Shown here piece by piece: positions 48,741 through 62,187 of a stretch of DNA of 64,000 nucleotides; positions within the stretch are counted from its first letter, which is position 1; every line of letters begins with the position of its first letter. Source of the DNA: Muraenolepis orangiensis (lineage: Eukaryota; Chordata; Actinopteri; Gadiformes; Muraenolepididae). The DNA lies in assembly GCA_027704905.1 (NCBI GenBank), contig CM051021.1, positions 1,382,990 through 1,446,989 on the forward strand, read 5' to 3'. Made by a program: the position numbers and the translations under genes. The notes beneath the pieces were generated by a model. It did not search any database, was not told the origin of the DNA, and worked only from the letters and a program-made list of their open reading frames with translations.

Positions 48741-48782
<42 letters not shown>
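48741..48782. repeat. (GT)n microsatellite
   Basis: About 42 bp. Confidence 0.96.
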
Positions 48783-48783
<1 letters not shown>

Positions 48784-48866
48784 TTAACTTTTTGTAGTTC
48801 TAAGCAGAGCTACAAAAAGGTAAGGTAGACATGGATAAATGGAAAATAATAACAGTAAAATAGGAA

Positions 48867-50520
<1,654 letters not shown>

Positions 50521-50522
50521 GG

Positions 50523-50523
<1 letters not shown>

Positions 50524-50572
<49 letters not shown>

Positions 50573-50576
50573 GAGA
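50524..50576. repeat. (GACA)n microsatellite
   Basis: About 13 units. Confidence 0.97.
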
Positions 50577-50756
50577 GTGATAGAGGTGGCATACCGTAAA
50601 ATTGCCTTAAATTTTAACCTGAATTGAATTTATTAACATTGGATTTCGAATGCATATTTTGCATAATAGCTCGAACTGTGCATAAATAATTAAAAAATAT
50701 GGAGAGGGAGCAAAACCCACATCATGGTAATATCATCTATCATAATATTTATCATT
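50577..50756. other. unassigned sequence
   Basis: AT-rich; nothing recognised. Confidence 0.45.
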
Positions 50757-50902
50757 GGCTGTTTCTCTGCATTTAACCCATCCTAGTATTAGGAGCAGTG
50801 GGCAGCTATTGTATATACAGCTGCCAGGGGAGCAGTGTAAGGGTCTGGTGCCTTGCTCAAGGGCACCTCGGCAGTGTGCCCAGGTGTTTCAGGGACTTGA
50901 AC
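50757..50902 (-). mobile_element. tRNA-derived SINE, core only
   Basis: Reverse copy with gcatttaacccatcctag, ctattgtatatacagctgcc, ggtgccttgctcaagggcac and gacttgaacc. Both the tail and the A-box end are missing. Confidence 0.85.
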
Positions 50903-51120
50903 CGTGTATAACGATATCAGGATATCAACACATCCCCTCAAAGACAAGAGACAAACAAATTGAAAATAAATATTAAGAAAGAATAAAAAGGTGTACTCCT
51001 AGGATGTGTTGTCCAAGGTCTGTGTCAAGTGAACTCCCACCACAGTTCATACAATGCTCGGTTATCCTGTCAGGACCCTAAACGTCCATCTGGGTCCTTT
51101 CCCTGTCATCACTGTGTGTG
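50903..51120. other. unassigned sequence
   Basis: Nothing recognised. Confidence 0.45.
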
Positions 51121-51301
<181 letters not shown>

Positions 51302-51479
51302 TTTGTCTGGTCTGGTTTTTCCTTCCTTCCTCCTTCCACTTAGGGATGTTTTTTGGTGGCGTGTGAAGAACCGTCTCGGCGGAGGGGAAGAAGAGGCAGA
51401 GTTTCAGAGGAAAGGGAGAGACAGGAGACAGCAGGCTGAAGGTCTTTCATCCCCAAACAAACAAAGCGGTCGTTGTTCC

Positions 51480-51538
51480 AGAAGAAGAAGAAGAAGAAGA
51501 AGAAGAAGAAGAAGAAGAAGAAGAAGAAGAAGAAGAAA
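51480..51538. repeat. (GAA)n microsatellite
   Basis: About 19 units. Confidence 0.97.
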
Positions 51539-52039
51539 CACTCGCAGACGTCACGCCACAAGGATAACAGACTCAGACGCTTCCCCTCGTGCACCAGGCG
51601 GGTCGCTGTCCACGGCCATCACCGAGACAAAGACATCTGCTCTGTGGTTCTCCTGGTAGAACCACAGAGGCTCTGTGGTTCGCCTGGTGGAACCCGCTGC
51701 TATCATTAAACACAATACACATCTTACCAATATATATTATCAATACAATACATGGGCTAATGCACTGTGAATGACTGTAGCACACCAACATAGAACCAAA
51801 AGAAAATATATACAGTAGTAAATAAATAAATAAAACTCTGAATAAGTTTCACTAAATATATTCTTCACCAGGGTGACAAAGTGGGGACACGGAGCAGAGG
51901 ATTAGACTGTAATAAATAACGTTTTACATTTCATTCAGTGTTTGACCTTTGCCAGTAGTTCTCTATTGTATATTATTCACAAAGGGCTACAGTGAGTGCA
52001 CCACTGAATACATAAGAACCATGGACTGCACTTTTTGGA

Positions 52040-52045
<6 letters not shown>
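51539..52045. other. unassigned sequence
   Basis: Two nearby copies of ctctgtggttc with cctggt (51639-51690); otherwise nothing recognised. Confidence 0.5.

Positions 52046-52046
<1 letters not shown>

Positions 52047-52127
<81 letters not shown>
52047..52127. repeat. (GT)n microsatellite
   Basis: About 80 bp. Confidence 0.97.
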
Positions 52128-53344
<1,217 letters not shown>

Positions 53345-53532
53345 TTGCTTGTACAATACAAGGTGTTTTTATTTGCCATTTGCAACAAGTACAATGGAAT
53401 GCTTATTCCTCATTTACTAATGCAGTATGAATTTTCTAAAACAATACTATACTAAAATACTGTACACGATAAAAAATGAACATAAAAAGAACAATAAAGT
53501 AAGTTACTGATGGTTGATATATTCATGTTGTG

Positions 53533-53535
<3 letters not shown>
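53345..53535 (-). mobile_element. LINE 3' UTR end fragment
   Basis: Reverse copy: caagtacaatggaatgctta, tactgtacacgataaaaa, aagaacaataaagtaagtta. Truncated well before coding sequence. Confidence 0.75.
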
Positions 53536-53536
<1 letters not shown>

Positions 53537-53610
<74 letters not shown>

Positions 53611-53655
53611 CATACATACATACATACAGACACACACGCACACACAAACACACAC
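53537..53655. repeat. (TA)n, (CATA)n and (CA)n compound microsatellite
   Basis: TA run to about 53605, then catacatacatacata, then cacacaca. Confidence 0.96.
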
Positions 53656-53740
53656 ACACAGCAACGCCGCTCTGCTCCTGGAGCGGCGTGCCTGGAGACA
53701 GCCATCACGCCCAGCCAGCTTAAAGGGTCTTGTGTGTCCT

Positions 53741-53842
53741 TTTAGAATCAACCTCCAAAGCTACACGTCTTACGGAGAGGCTTTGGTGAAGGAGCAGAAC
53801 GAGATGCTCGCCTGCCTGGAGGAAACTTCAGCTTCAAAATAA
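53741..53842 (+). other. possible terminal exon
   Basis: After an acceptor-like gtgtccttttag, a frame reads RINLQSYTSYGEALVKEQNE then MLACLEETSASK and stops. It looks protein-like but is about 34 codons with no partner exon seen. It could belong to a host gene or a repeat. Confidence 0.25.
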
Positions 53843-54700
53843 CAAGGTGGCGGCTAAATGACGGTGGCTCCATGTTCTCTCTTCTTCTGGACCGTAAACA
53901 CCTAGTCTATACGCCTCCAGTAGAATGGAAGGTGGCGAGTGTTGATGTAGCCGTGCTAGCTAGCGTCTGTGTATATCACGGTTCTCTTCGCGATGCATTA
54001 GTTAAGGTCTGCAGGAGATGGCAACTAAATGGCCCGGTGTTTTGCTTTTCTGTTTGTGAGTTTCCAGGCTGAATCAGTTTTATTGTTGTTCCTCTCGAGG
54101 GCAGGCAATGTAAAGGAAAGCCAGAGCGGCAAACCACCGGTAAATTGTGTGTTGATTAGATTACCTTGTTTTTCCTGAGATGCTGGAACACATTTTTTCC
54201 TTCAGACGTGGCAGGAATTTGATCTATTTGTAAACATGGTCTGCAGTGTTTTTCTATAAGAGTTCTACCATCTGAGTATAGGGGGCCAATCTACTGTTCC
54301 ACTGGGTAGCATATTGCTACATAGCAGGGAGAGGTTTGTGAACCAGACTGTCCGGACCATTTAAACAACACTATAAATGTAAAATATACAAATTGTGTAA
54401 GAGCCTATATTATAAACTGTCCCTTATTTTTGCAAATAGACCTCGGCAGTTGGCTGGAGTGTCTGACACTGGAGACCTCTTTGGGTATACCACATACAAC
54501 AGGGAGTACAATCAACTTAAGACTGTAAACATGCCACATGAAAGCAATTAGGTTAGGTTAATGACAGTGTGTGGTAATTACAAATAGGTTATATAAATGT
54601 AACATGTAAAAAAAACCTCTGTAGATGCACAATTGTGAAAGTTATCCGCCTGGTCTGCAAACCATAGTATGCTTATACGTGTGTCTGCTGACCCACGTTA
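53843..54700. other. unassigned sequence
   Basis: Nothing recognised. Confidence 0.5.
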
Positions 54701-54785
54701 CTTTAGGTCTTTCGGTGAAAGACCTAAAGTATCGTGTGTCTGCTGACCAACACGTTACTTTAGGTCTTTCGGTGAAAGACTAACA
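54701..54785. repeat. duplicated hairpin
   Basis: ctttaggtctttc and its exact complement flank ggt (13-bp stem, 54701-54729). The stretch gtgtctgctgacc...cttt...gaaagac is then repeated (54731-54780) with a shortened 3' arm. Confidence 0.85.
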
Positions 54786-55559
54786 CCACATGCATGTCTT
54801 CTTTGAGCTCATAAAGAACCCACACTTCTATTTTTCCCTGCGTTCCTGAGTTGTGATGAATCGCGATAGCACGCATATTTCGGAAAATAGGATTCCCATG
54901 TGATCTCCCCTGTGATTATTCCCATGGACTGGTGGTAGCCTACGGTGCTTTAATCAAACACATGTTGGCGATGATTTAGCACAGCAGAACAATGTTAAAT
55001 ATAGCTTTAACCGAAACTGACGGTTGGTTGGTTAACTTGGTAAGCCCACTTGGTAATGTTCCGCAAAAACAACTTCTTATTTTGAAATAAGGAACGTCGT
55101 CTGGAGAGGCGATGGAAATGACACATGACAGTGGTCTGACATTACAACGAGGAGGCTGTCCTCTGTTTGACATCATGTCATGTCTCAAGACACAGGCCAT
55201 CGTGGACTACTACACATGTTACATTTATTTGAGTCCATCTTCTTATCAAGTCTCAGTTTTAAATAACGGCCACATCCCCTCTCGGTTAGCGTGTGTTTGT
55301 GAGAGAGAAAGAGTCCTCCATCAGCGACCCTAAAAGGCTCAACTAAAGTGAATAAACAGAGATAGAGAATTAATATTCTACCGGCGGAGGAGGAAAAAGA
55401 AAAACGAAAAGAATAACACACATAGCCAATGTACAACCGTTGAACATCCATTGCTGTTAACACGACGCCTTGTATGGACATCGGTCAAATCGAGTCACTC
55501 CGGGGGCAAAGTTTCACTACAGAAACCATTGCATGAACATATATGGAATACTTAAAATA
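54786..55559. other. unassigned sequence
   Basis: Nothing recognised. Confidence 0.5.
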
Positions 55560-56220
55560 GCCAATACTCTATTTATCGGGTTACCGCGTTATTTTAAAAG
55601 CACAACTGCCGACAACAGACCAGACAACCAGCCGACAGCAGACTGACGCGCAACTGGTAAGATAAATACAAGAAAGACAACTTTTGGGCATCGCTTCTTT
55701 TCACCTTGTTCTCGAAGGTCTTCTCCGCCGGTCTTCTCCGCCATCGCGCCGTGGAGAAACAGAACGGAGAGCACAAAAAGCAAACATTGTCCACATTGCC
55801 TCGTCGTCGTCGTCGTCGTCGTCTTTTGCGAGCTTTGGGCATGTTTCTGCCTGTGTTTACTGTACATCCCTGTGGCCCTCGGTCTGCCTGCCTGCTAGCC
55901 GTCCTCCCTTGGACTGACTCTCTCTCACTCTCTCTCGCTCCCTCCTCCCTCCTCCTCCGCCGCCGCCGCCGACGACCGACTCTCCTTCACGGACCCGCTT
56001 TTTCTTCTTCTTCTCCTCCGCTCCGAGCTCCCCCGTGTGTTTGTATGCTCGGCGCTCCTCTCCGTGCCTTGTTTTGCCGCGATCCCGACGGCCGCGCGGC
56101 TGTCGGGAGCGCGGCAAAACAAGGATTGGGTGGGGGGGGTTGGAGGGGCGCGAGCGCAGACCGTTGACTTTTCACGCGCACCCGCACACGCAAATAATAT
56201 ATCACATTTCAATCCTATTA
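55560..56220 (-). promoter_or_regulatory. GC-rich, CpG-bearing block; possible promoter or first exon
   Basis: CpG-rich compared with its surroundings, with (cgt)n at 55801-55824, (ccgccg)n at 55961-55975 and pyrimidine-rich tracts. On the minus strand it could hold a 5' UTR and a start (atggcggagaagaccgg, near 55744, or the upstream atgcccaaagctcgc near 55842) with a donor-like aag/gtgaaa near 55708. No conserved protein start was recognised, so this is a guess from composition. Confidence 0.3.
56067..56124. repeat. 58-bp near-perfect palindrome
   Basis: Two 29-bp arms (ccttgttttgccgcg...) pair with two mismatches and no loop. Very GC-rich centre (ggccgcgcggc). Confidence 0.92.
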
Positions 56221-56263
56221 CGGGTGGTTGGGAGGCCCATGCATTTCTGTGACAGCATCGAGT

Positions 56264-56264
56264 A

Positions 56265-56295
<31 letters not shown>

Positions 56296-56465
56296 AAGAA
56301 GAAGAAGAAGAAGAAGAAGAAGAAGAAGAAGAAGAAGAAGAAGAAGAAGAAGAAGAAGAAGAAGAAGAAGAAGAAGAAGAAGAAGAAGAAGAAGAAGAAG
56401 AAGAAGAAGAAGAAGAAGAAGAAGAAGCAGAAGCAGAAGCAGAAGCAGAAGCAGAAGAAGAAGAA
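56264..56465. repeat. (AAG)n then (AAGCAG)n microsatellite
   Basis: About 54 aag units followed by about five aagcag units. Lysine- and arginine-run frames over it are artefacts. Confidence 0.98.
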
Positions 56466-57085
56466 CCTGGCCGTTATGTATTATAAACAGGAGGCACTTA
56501 TGGCATACGTTTCCAAATGTCCTCCTTTATTCGAATTTATTGTGACGTGACAAGCATAGGATAAGCATAGAGAGTTGCAGTCCATATGGAAAATAAGGAA
56601 TATATATATGGTAAAATAAGGAATATATATAGAAAATAAGGAATATATATGGTGAAATAATGCTCCCTGCTTTATGCCAGTGTAAAGTGTATGCAGGGTT
56701 ATTACTTGCACCATTTGCATGAAGTCAGTTATTCAAAATGAGAGACTGAAAATGAATAATGCATTTACAAAGTGGAATTTATTTCCAACTCGGTTGCTCA
56801 CCAGCGAATATTTAGATTATATTTGATCCAAATATAGAGGCATAGCGTGTAACGCCTAACACAAAGCATGGATGTGGGGTTAGAAACAAGGTTTTTTTAT
56901 CCTTGATTTGACCTATTTTCATTTATTTAATTGTAAAATACTTCATATCCAGCTCATTTTCATTGGCATCGTGTTTAACCCCAACAAAAAAAAACATATA
57001 CATTAGATTGCGATGATAAGAGATTTTTTAACGTTTGGTTGTGTCTGTTGTCGTGATTTTATCCAAGGCAAAAATGACAGACTCT
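56466..57085. other. unassigned, AT-rich
   Basis: Short duplications of aaaataaggaatatatat at 56588-56650; nothing else recognised. Confidence 0.5.
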
Positions 57086-57086
57086 T

Positions 57087-57150
57087 ATTATTATTATATA
57101 TATATATATATATATATATTATTATTATTATATTATATAATATACAGTAT
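57087..57150. repeat. (TTA)n/(TA)n compound repeat
   Basis: ttattatta, tatatata, ttattatta. Confidence 0.93.
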
Positions 57151-57404
57151 ATCACACGCATGCCTTGTTTTAACTGGCTGAGTTTGGTTTCTTTGTTTCC
57201 CCACCAGATGTGCTCAGATTGTTTTTTGAAGTCGTTGGAACTGTGGCCCGAGACCCAAACCCCCACAAGGGGGCGCTCTCCAACCATAAAGAGGGACTTT
57301 TGAGGGGTTTTGCTGACGACTTCAGAGTCTTCTTGGCTTTTTTTTAAGCAGCTGCCGGCACACTCCATGTCCATCCCAAGCTTCATGTCTCCCCCAATTA
57401 ACCT
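57151..57404. other. unassigned sequence
   Basis: Nothing recognised. Confidence 0.45.
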
Positions 57405-57955
57405 GTCCCCACCAGTCCTCTGGTCTCTCTATCACTTCTCTGGTCTCACCACCAGTCCTCTGGTCTCACCACCACTCTGGTCTCTCCACCACTCTGGTCT
57501 CTCCACCACTCTGGTCACTCCACCACTCTGGTCTCCCCACCAGTCCTCTGGTCTCTCCACCACTCTGGTCTCTCCACCAGTCCTCTGGTCTCTCCACCAC
57601 TCTGGTCTCTCCACCAGTCCTCTGGTCTCTGCACCACTCTGGTCTCTCCATCAGTCCTCTGGTCTCTCCACCACTCTGGTCTCTCCACCAGTCCTCTCGT
57701 CTCTCCACCACTCTGGTCTCTCCACCAGTCCTCTGGTCTCTGCACCGCTCTGGTTTCCCCACCAGTCCTCTGGTCTCTCCACCACTCTGGTCTCTCCACC
57801 TGTCCTCTGGTCTCTCCACTACTCTGGTCTCTCCATCAGTCCTCTGGTCTCTCCACCACTCTGGTCTCTCCACCAGTCCTCTCGTCTCTCCACCAGTGAT
57901 CTGGTCTATCCACCACTCTGGTCTCTCCACCAGTCCTCTGGTCTCTCCACCTAAT
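57405..57955. repeat. minisatellite, alternating 18 and 19 bp subunits
   Basis: Two subunits, ctctggtctctccaccact and ctctggtctctccaccag with tc, alternate to form about 37-bp units; about 15 units. Both strands stay open in some frames for the same reason as in the 5.2 kb array. Confidence 0.95.
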
Positions 57956-58094
57956 CCCTCAGCCTCATGGAAGTTCAGATAGGGTTGTCACAGTCAAAAG
58001 TCTCCTGGAAGTCCAGCACCTTGATGACTTGGGACCCATCTTGGATCCATCCAGCCCTCTTATATTTCGGTTGCGAAATCAGATCTACCGGTAT

Positions 58095-58480
58095 TACAGA
58101 TTATTACACTATCATACACTATCATACTTTTTCTGGACTTTCTGGACTCATTACAGCTACACTGCACTGTTCTGCACTGTATTCATGAGGCTGCTGCACT
58201 TCTGGCACTTTAAATGCTTTTTAAATGCTTTTTGCACATTTCAACACATGTACATATCATCCATCAGTCACTATATTGTTATTTTTATTTTTATTTGTAT
58301 TGTTATTTTTATTGTGTACAGTATTGTTATAGTATTGTGTTGTGTAGTCTAAGTATAGTACATAGTATTGCATATAGTGTTAAATTGTAGTAAAGTCATA
58401 CTGCGGGAGGGAATGGGGAGTAAGCATTTCATTGTACTTGCTGCATACGGTAAAAAAAACCATCTTGAATCTCGAAAAAA
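58095..58480 (+). mobile_element. LINE 3' UTR (Rex1/L2-like)
   Basis: tttctggactcattacagct, gctgctgcacttctggc, ttttattgtgtacagtattg, ctgcgggagggaatggggag, taagcatttcattgtacttg, ending catcttgaatctcg. Close to the copies at 9.3 and 33.8 kb. Confidence 0.82.
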
Positions 58481-59141
58481 GATAAATTTCACCTCTTTTC
58501 AAAGCGCCGATGTGAAAGCACCTTTTTTCTTTTAGCTCCTGACACTGAAGTGGCCATTGAACAAACACAGCTCTATTTAAGAGGCATTAGTGGTGCTATT
58601 GTTACCATCTGTGAGATTGAAAGGTCGTTGAAGCGGTCGTTTCAACCTTACGTACCCCCCCCTGCTAACCCTGTCATCCCACTTGCTTGGTGCTGCATCG
58701 GGGGGGAAATAAATGGTAGTGTAGAGAGGCCTCCATCCCATGATGCTTCTGTAATAATGAAAAGAAAAAGAAAAACCACAGCTTAGTGAGTTTTTTTTTA
58801 GTGAAATCCCCTTTTTCCTTTATGTTACAAACAATGTGTAAACTCTAGGCAAAAGGGCTGGAATGGCAGAAGGAATACCCGATAAAAGCCCGATTTCAGA
58901 AGATGAAATGACTTTGGGGCGAGTTGAAGAATAGGAGGATTTTCCATTCATTCATTCTCCTCGGGGCATTAGAAAAAGGAATTACCTTCCATAATGGCTT
59001 TTACTGACCAGCTCTGGTTCTTCAGATATAATGAGATGTGTGCATTGGCTGACCAAACATGCATCACACCCCCCGACAGTACCGCCAGCACAACACTGAC
59101 CGTATACAAGGATATATCCTCCCCTTAACTTGATTTAATTA
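58481..59141. other. unassigned sequence
   Basis: Nothing recognised. Confidence 0.5.
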
Positions 59142-59270
59142 ATTTGATCCTCTTTATTGCCTTGCTCAAGGGCACCACGGCAGTGCCCAGGATGCGAACT
59201 GGGTCTGTTTCCGGTGACCCTCTGGTTCCCAAGCCAAGTCGGCCTCAACAGACTGAGCTACTGCCACCAA
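59142..59270 (-). mobile_element. tRNA-derived SINE, internally deleted
   Basis: Reverse copy: atcctctttattgccttg, ctcaagggcaccacggcag, a weak B box, and gactgagctactgcc. Confidence 0.82.
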
Positions 59271-59321
59271 TGACGAGGCACATGGAGGCTGTCCATACAG
59301 TGAAAACTGTGCGTGGGTTTA

Positions 59322-59867
<546 letters not shown>

Positions 59868-60245
59868 AAAAACAACCACAACCACACCATCAACAACCAC
59901 AACCACATCATCAACCACAACCACAACAACCACAACCACATCATCAACAACCACAACACCACATCAACAACAACAACCACAACAACCACAAACACATCAA
60001 CAACAACAACCACAACAACCACAACACACAACAACAACAACAACAACCACAACAACAACAACAACACAACAACCACAACACACAACAACAACAACAACAA
60101 CCACATCAACAACAACAACCACAACAACAACAACAACAAACCACAACAACAACAACAACAACAACCACATCAACAACAACAACCACAAGAACAACAACAA
60201 CAACAACCACAACAACACACAACAACAACAACAACAACCACAACA
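59868..60245. repeat. (CAA)n/(CCACAA)n simple repeat
   Basis: About 380 bp of aacaac and accacaacaacc units with a few catcaa variants. Confidence 0.97.
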
Positions 60246-60265
60246 AGAATTGTTGCTTCAACAAA

Positions 60266-60325
60266 TGTACACCTTGTAAGTCGCTTTAGATAAAAGCGTC
60301 TGCCAAATGCCCTAAATGTAAAAGA
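60266..60325 (+). mobile_element. L2/SINE-type 3' tail
   Basis: ttgtaagtcgctttagataa then aagcgtctgccaaatgccc and aaatgtaaa: the L2-type tail. The body of the element is not recognisable; the CAA repeat precedes it. Confidence 0.75.
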
Positions 60326-60651
60326 GGCAGTCAGTCAGACCAGGCGGTGGTGTGCCTGGTCACAGGGTCAGGAGAATTTGAACACAATCTTGTTAGGTCC
60401 ATTCCGACGACAGAGACAGACTAGCCTGCTCTATGAATTCAAGTGTGGCTTCTTCTTCTTCTCTCTTCTTCTTCTTCTCTTCTGTGGTGGAGGTGTGTTT
60501 GAAGAGGGAAGAGGGATTTTTCACTTTTTTTTCGGTTGTTTTTGTTTTAATGGTTTGTTTAACTGTATGATCTTCCGTTGGGATAGTTGTACTCTTTGCG
60601 AGTAGGATTAATTGTTTCATTTAGTGTTTTTTTCCGTGCCTCGGGGCGGGG

Positions 60652-62180
60652 ATGGCGTCCTTCGGGGCGCCGCCGGTGTCTCTGGGACACGGAGTGCGGG
60701 TGGTGGCTCAGGCCGCAAGCACAGTGGAGCAGGTGCTGCTGGCTGTGGGGGATCAGGTCGGTCATGTAAACATCTCCTATGCTTCCCGCATGAACAAAGC
60801 GGTCGTGGTCTTTTTGAAAGACCAGAAATATGTGACAGAACTTATCGAGAGCGGATTGGTGTTAAACGAGGAATATGTTCAAGTTTCACCGCTGGCGACA
60901 CCATCTACGCGGATCACTGTGTCTGGCGTTCCTCCGTTCATCCCGAATGAGGCGCTGGAGCGGGAGTTGAAGCGTTTTGGTAAGTTTGCAAGTAATCTCC
61001 GCACTGTTGCTCTGGGGTGTAAGGATGAAAAGCTAAAACATGTCCAATCTCTGCGGAGACAGGTTTTCATGTTTCTGAATTGTCCCACTCAGACACTAGA
61101 TGTGTCTTTCCGGGTGAGGCATGAGGAGGGTTTTTATATGGTCTATGCGAGCTCGGGGAACGTAAAGTGTTTTGAGTGCGGGGAGTCGGGTCACAAACGT
61201 GTTGCATGTCCACGGAGACGGCACGCCGCTCCGCCGGGTGCGGCGAGCCGGGCGCCGGCCGGGTGGCCGGGGCCACTGAGCCCGGAGCAGCCGGGGCGGC
61301 TGGGTCTGTGGCTGCGGATGTACCCGGTGTCGCGGGGGCTGCTGTTGCACCCGGTGTCGCGGGGGCTGCTGTTGCACCCGGTGTCGCGGGGGCTGCTGTT
61401 GCACCCGGTGTCGCGGGGGCTGCTGTTGCACCCGGTGTCGCGGGGGTTGCTGTTGCACCCGGTGTCGCGGGGGCTGCTGTTGCACCCGGTGTCGCGGGGG
61501 CTGCTGTTGCACCCGGTGTCGAGGGGGCTGCTGTTGCACCCGGTGTCGCGGGGGCTGCTGTTGCACCCGGTGTCGCGGGGGCTGCTGTTGCACCCGGTGT
61601 CGAGGGGGCTGCTGTTGCACCCGGTGTCGAGGGGGCTGCTGTTGCACCCGCCGGGGCCCCGGGGGCTGCGGAGGAAGTAGGGATGAATATCGTGAGAGAT
61701 GAAGCAGGGACTGTAGAGGGTGCAGTGAGTGTGGGAGGGAAACATCTGGAAACAGGTAAACGGGGGCGAGATGATGTAGCAGGACAGGTGAGGACTGCTG
61801 TTGTGGGACAGGTGGAGGCTGTTGGCACACAGCAGGGGCTGCCGGCTGCAGACAATAATGAGGTGACAGAGATGGACACAGGCGATGAGGGGGATTCTGA
61901 CTGTGTTTCAGTTGCAGATAGTCTCTCTCAGAACGAAGAGATATATTCTTTGGAGGAGATTAATGTCTTTTTAGATGAGTCTTTTGGTAAGGCAGTGGAA
62001 GTGAGAGACTTTTTCCCTGACACTAAGAAGTTTCTTCATACAGTGAGCACTCTTCAGAAAGTTGTAGGGTTAGACCTGCTGGATGACAAGAAACGCTATC
62101 GTCTCAGGAAGCATGTAACTGCTATGAAAAAAGCTGCGACAGGAAGCCAAAGAGGGAAGAAACTGAAAAGGTCTAAATAA
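60652..62180 (+). pseudogene. Tx1-type LINE ORF1, frameshifted
   Basis: ORF1 proteins bind the LINE RNA. The ATG at 60652 (gggatggcg) starts a frame with an RRM-like stretch (about residues 86-165, from STRITVSGVPPFIPNEALE) and a CCHC zinc knuckle at 173-186 (CFECGESGHKRVAC). After CPRR the frame leaves the natural one and would read VSRGLLLHP repeats to a stop at 61680. In the -1 frame from about 61220, the protein instead reads GVAGAAVAP repeats and a natural C-terminus (EEINVFLDESFGKAVEV, RDFFPDTKKFLHTVSTLQ, ending KLKRSK) to 62180. So a single frameshift lies in the GC-rich stretch 61215-61260, by mutation or sequencing error. ORF2 starts 7-82 bp downstream. Confidence 0.8.
61322..61655. 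repeat. 27-bp in-frame minisatellite inside ORF1
   Basis: About 12 units of ggtgtcgcgggggctgctgt then tgcaccc. 27 is a multiple of 3, so unit number can change without changing frame; the natural frame gives nine-residue units. Only gcg/gag and ggc/ggt variants occur. Confidence 0.95.
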
Positions 62181-62187
62181 TTGCAAC

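Noticed and set aside
56035..56550. Poly-Lys / poly-Arg proteins
   Set aside because: Translation of the AAG array.
57405..57955. Common origin of the 57.4 kb and 5.2 kb minisatellites
   Set aside because: They share only the short motif tggtctct; the rest of the units and their lengths differ, so chance is likely.
61067..61879. Minus-strand proline/alanine-rich frames
   Set aside because: They are shadows of the GC-rich ORF1 repeat on the plus strand.
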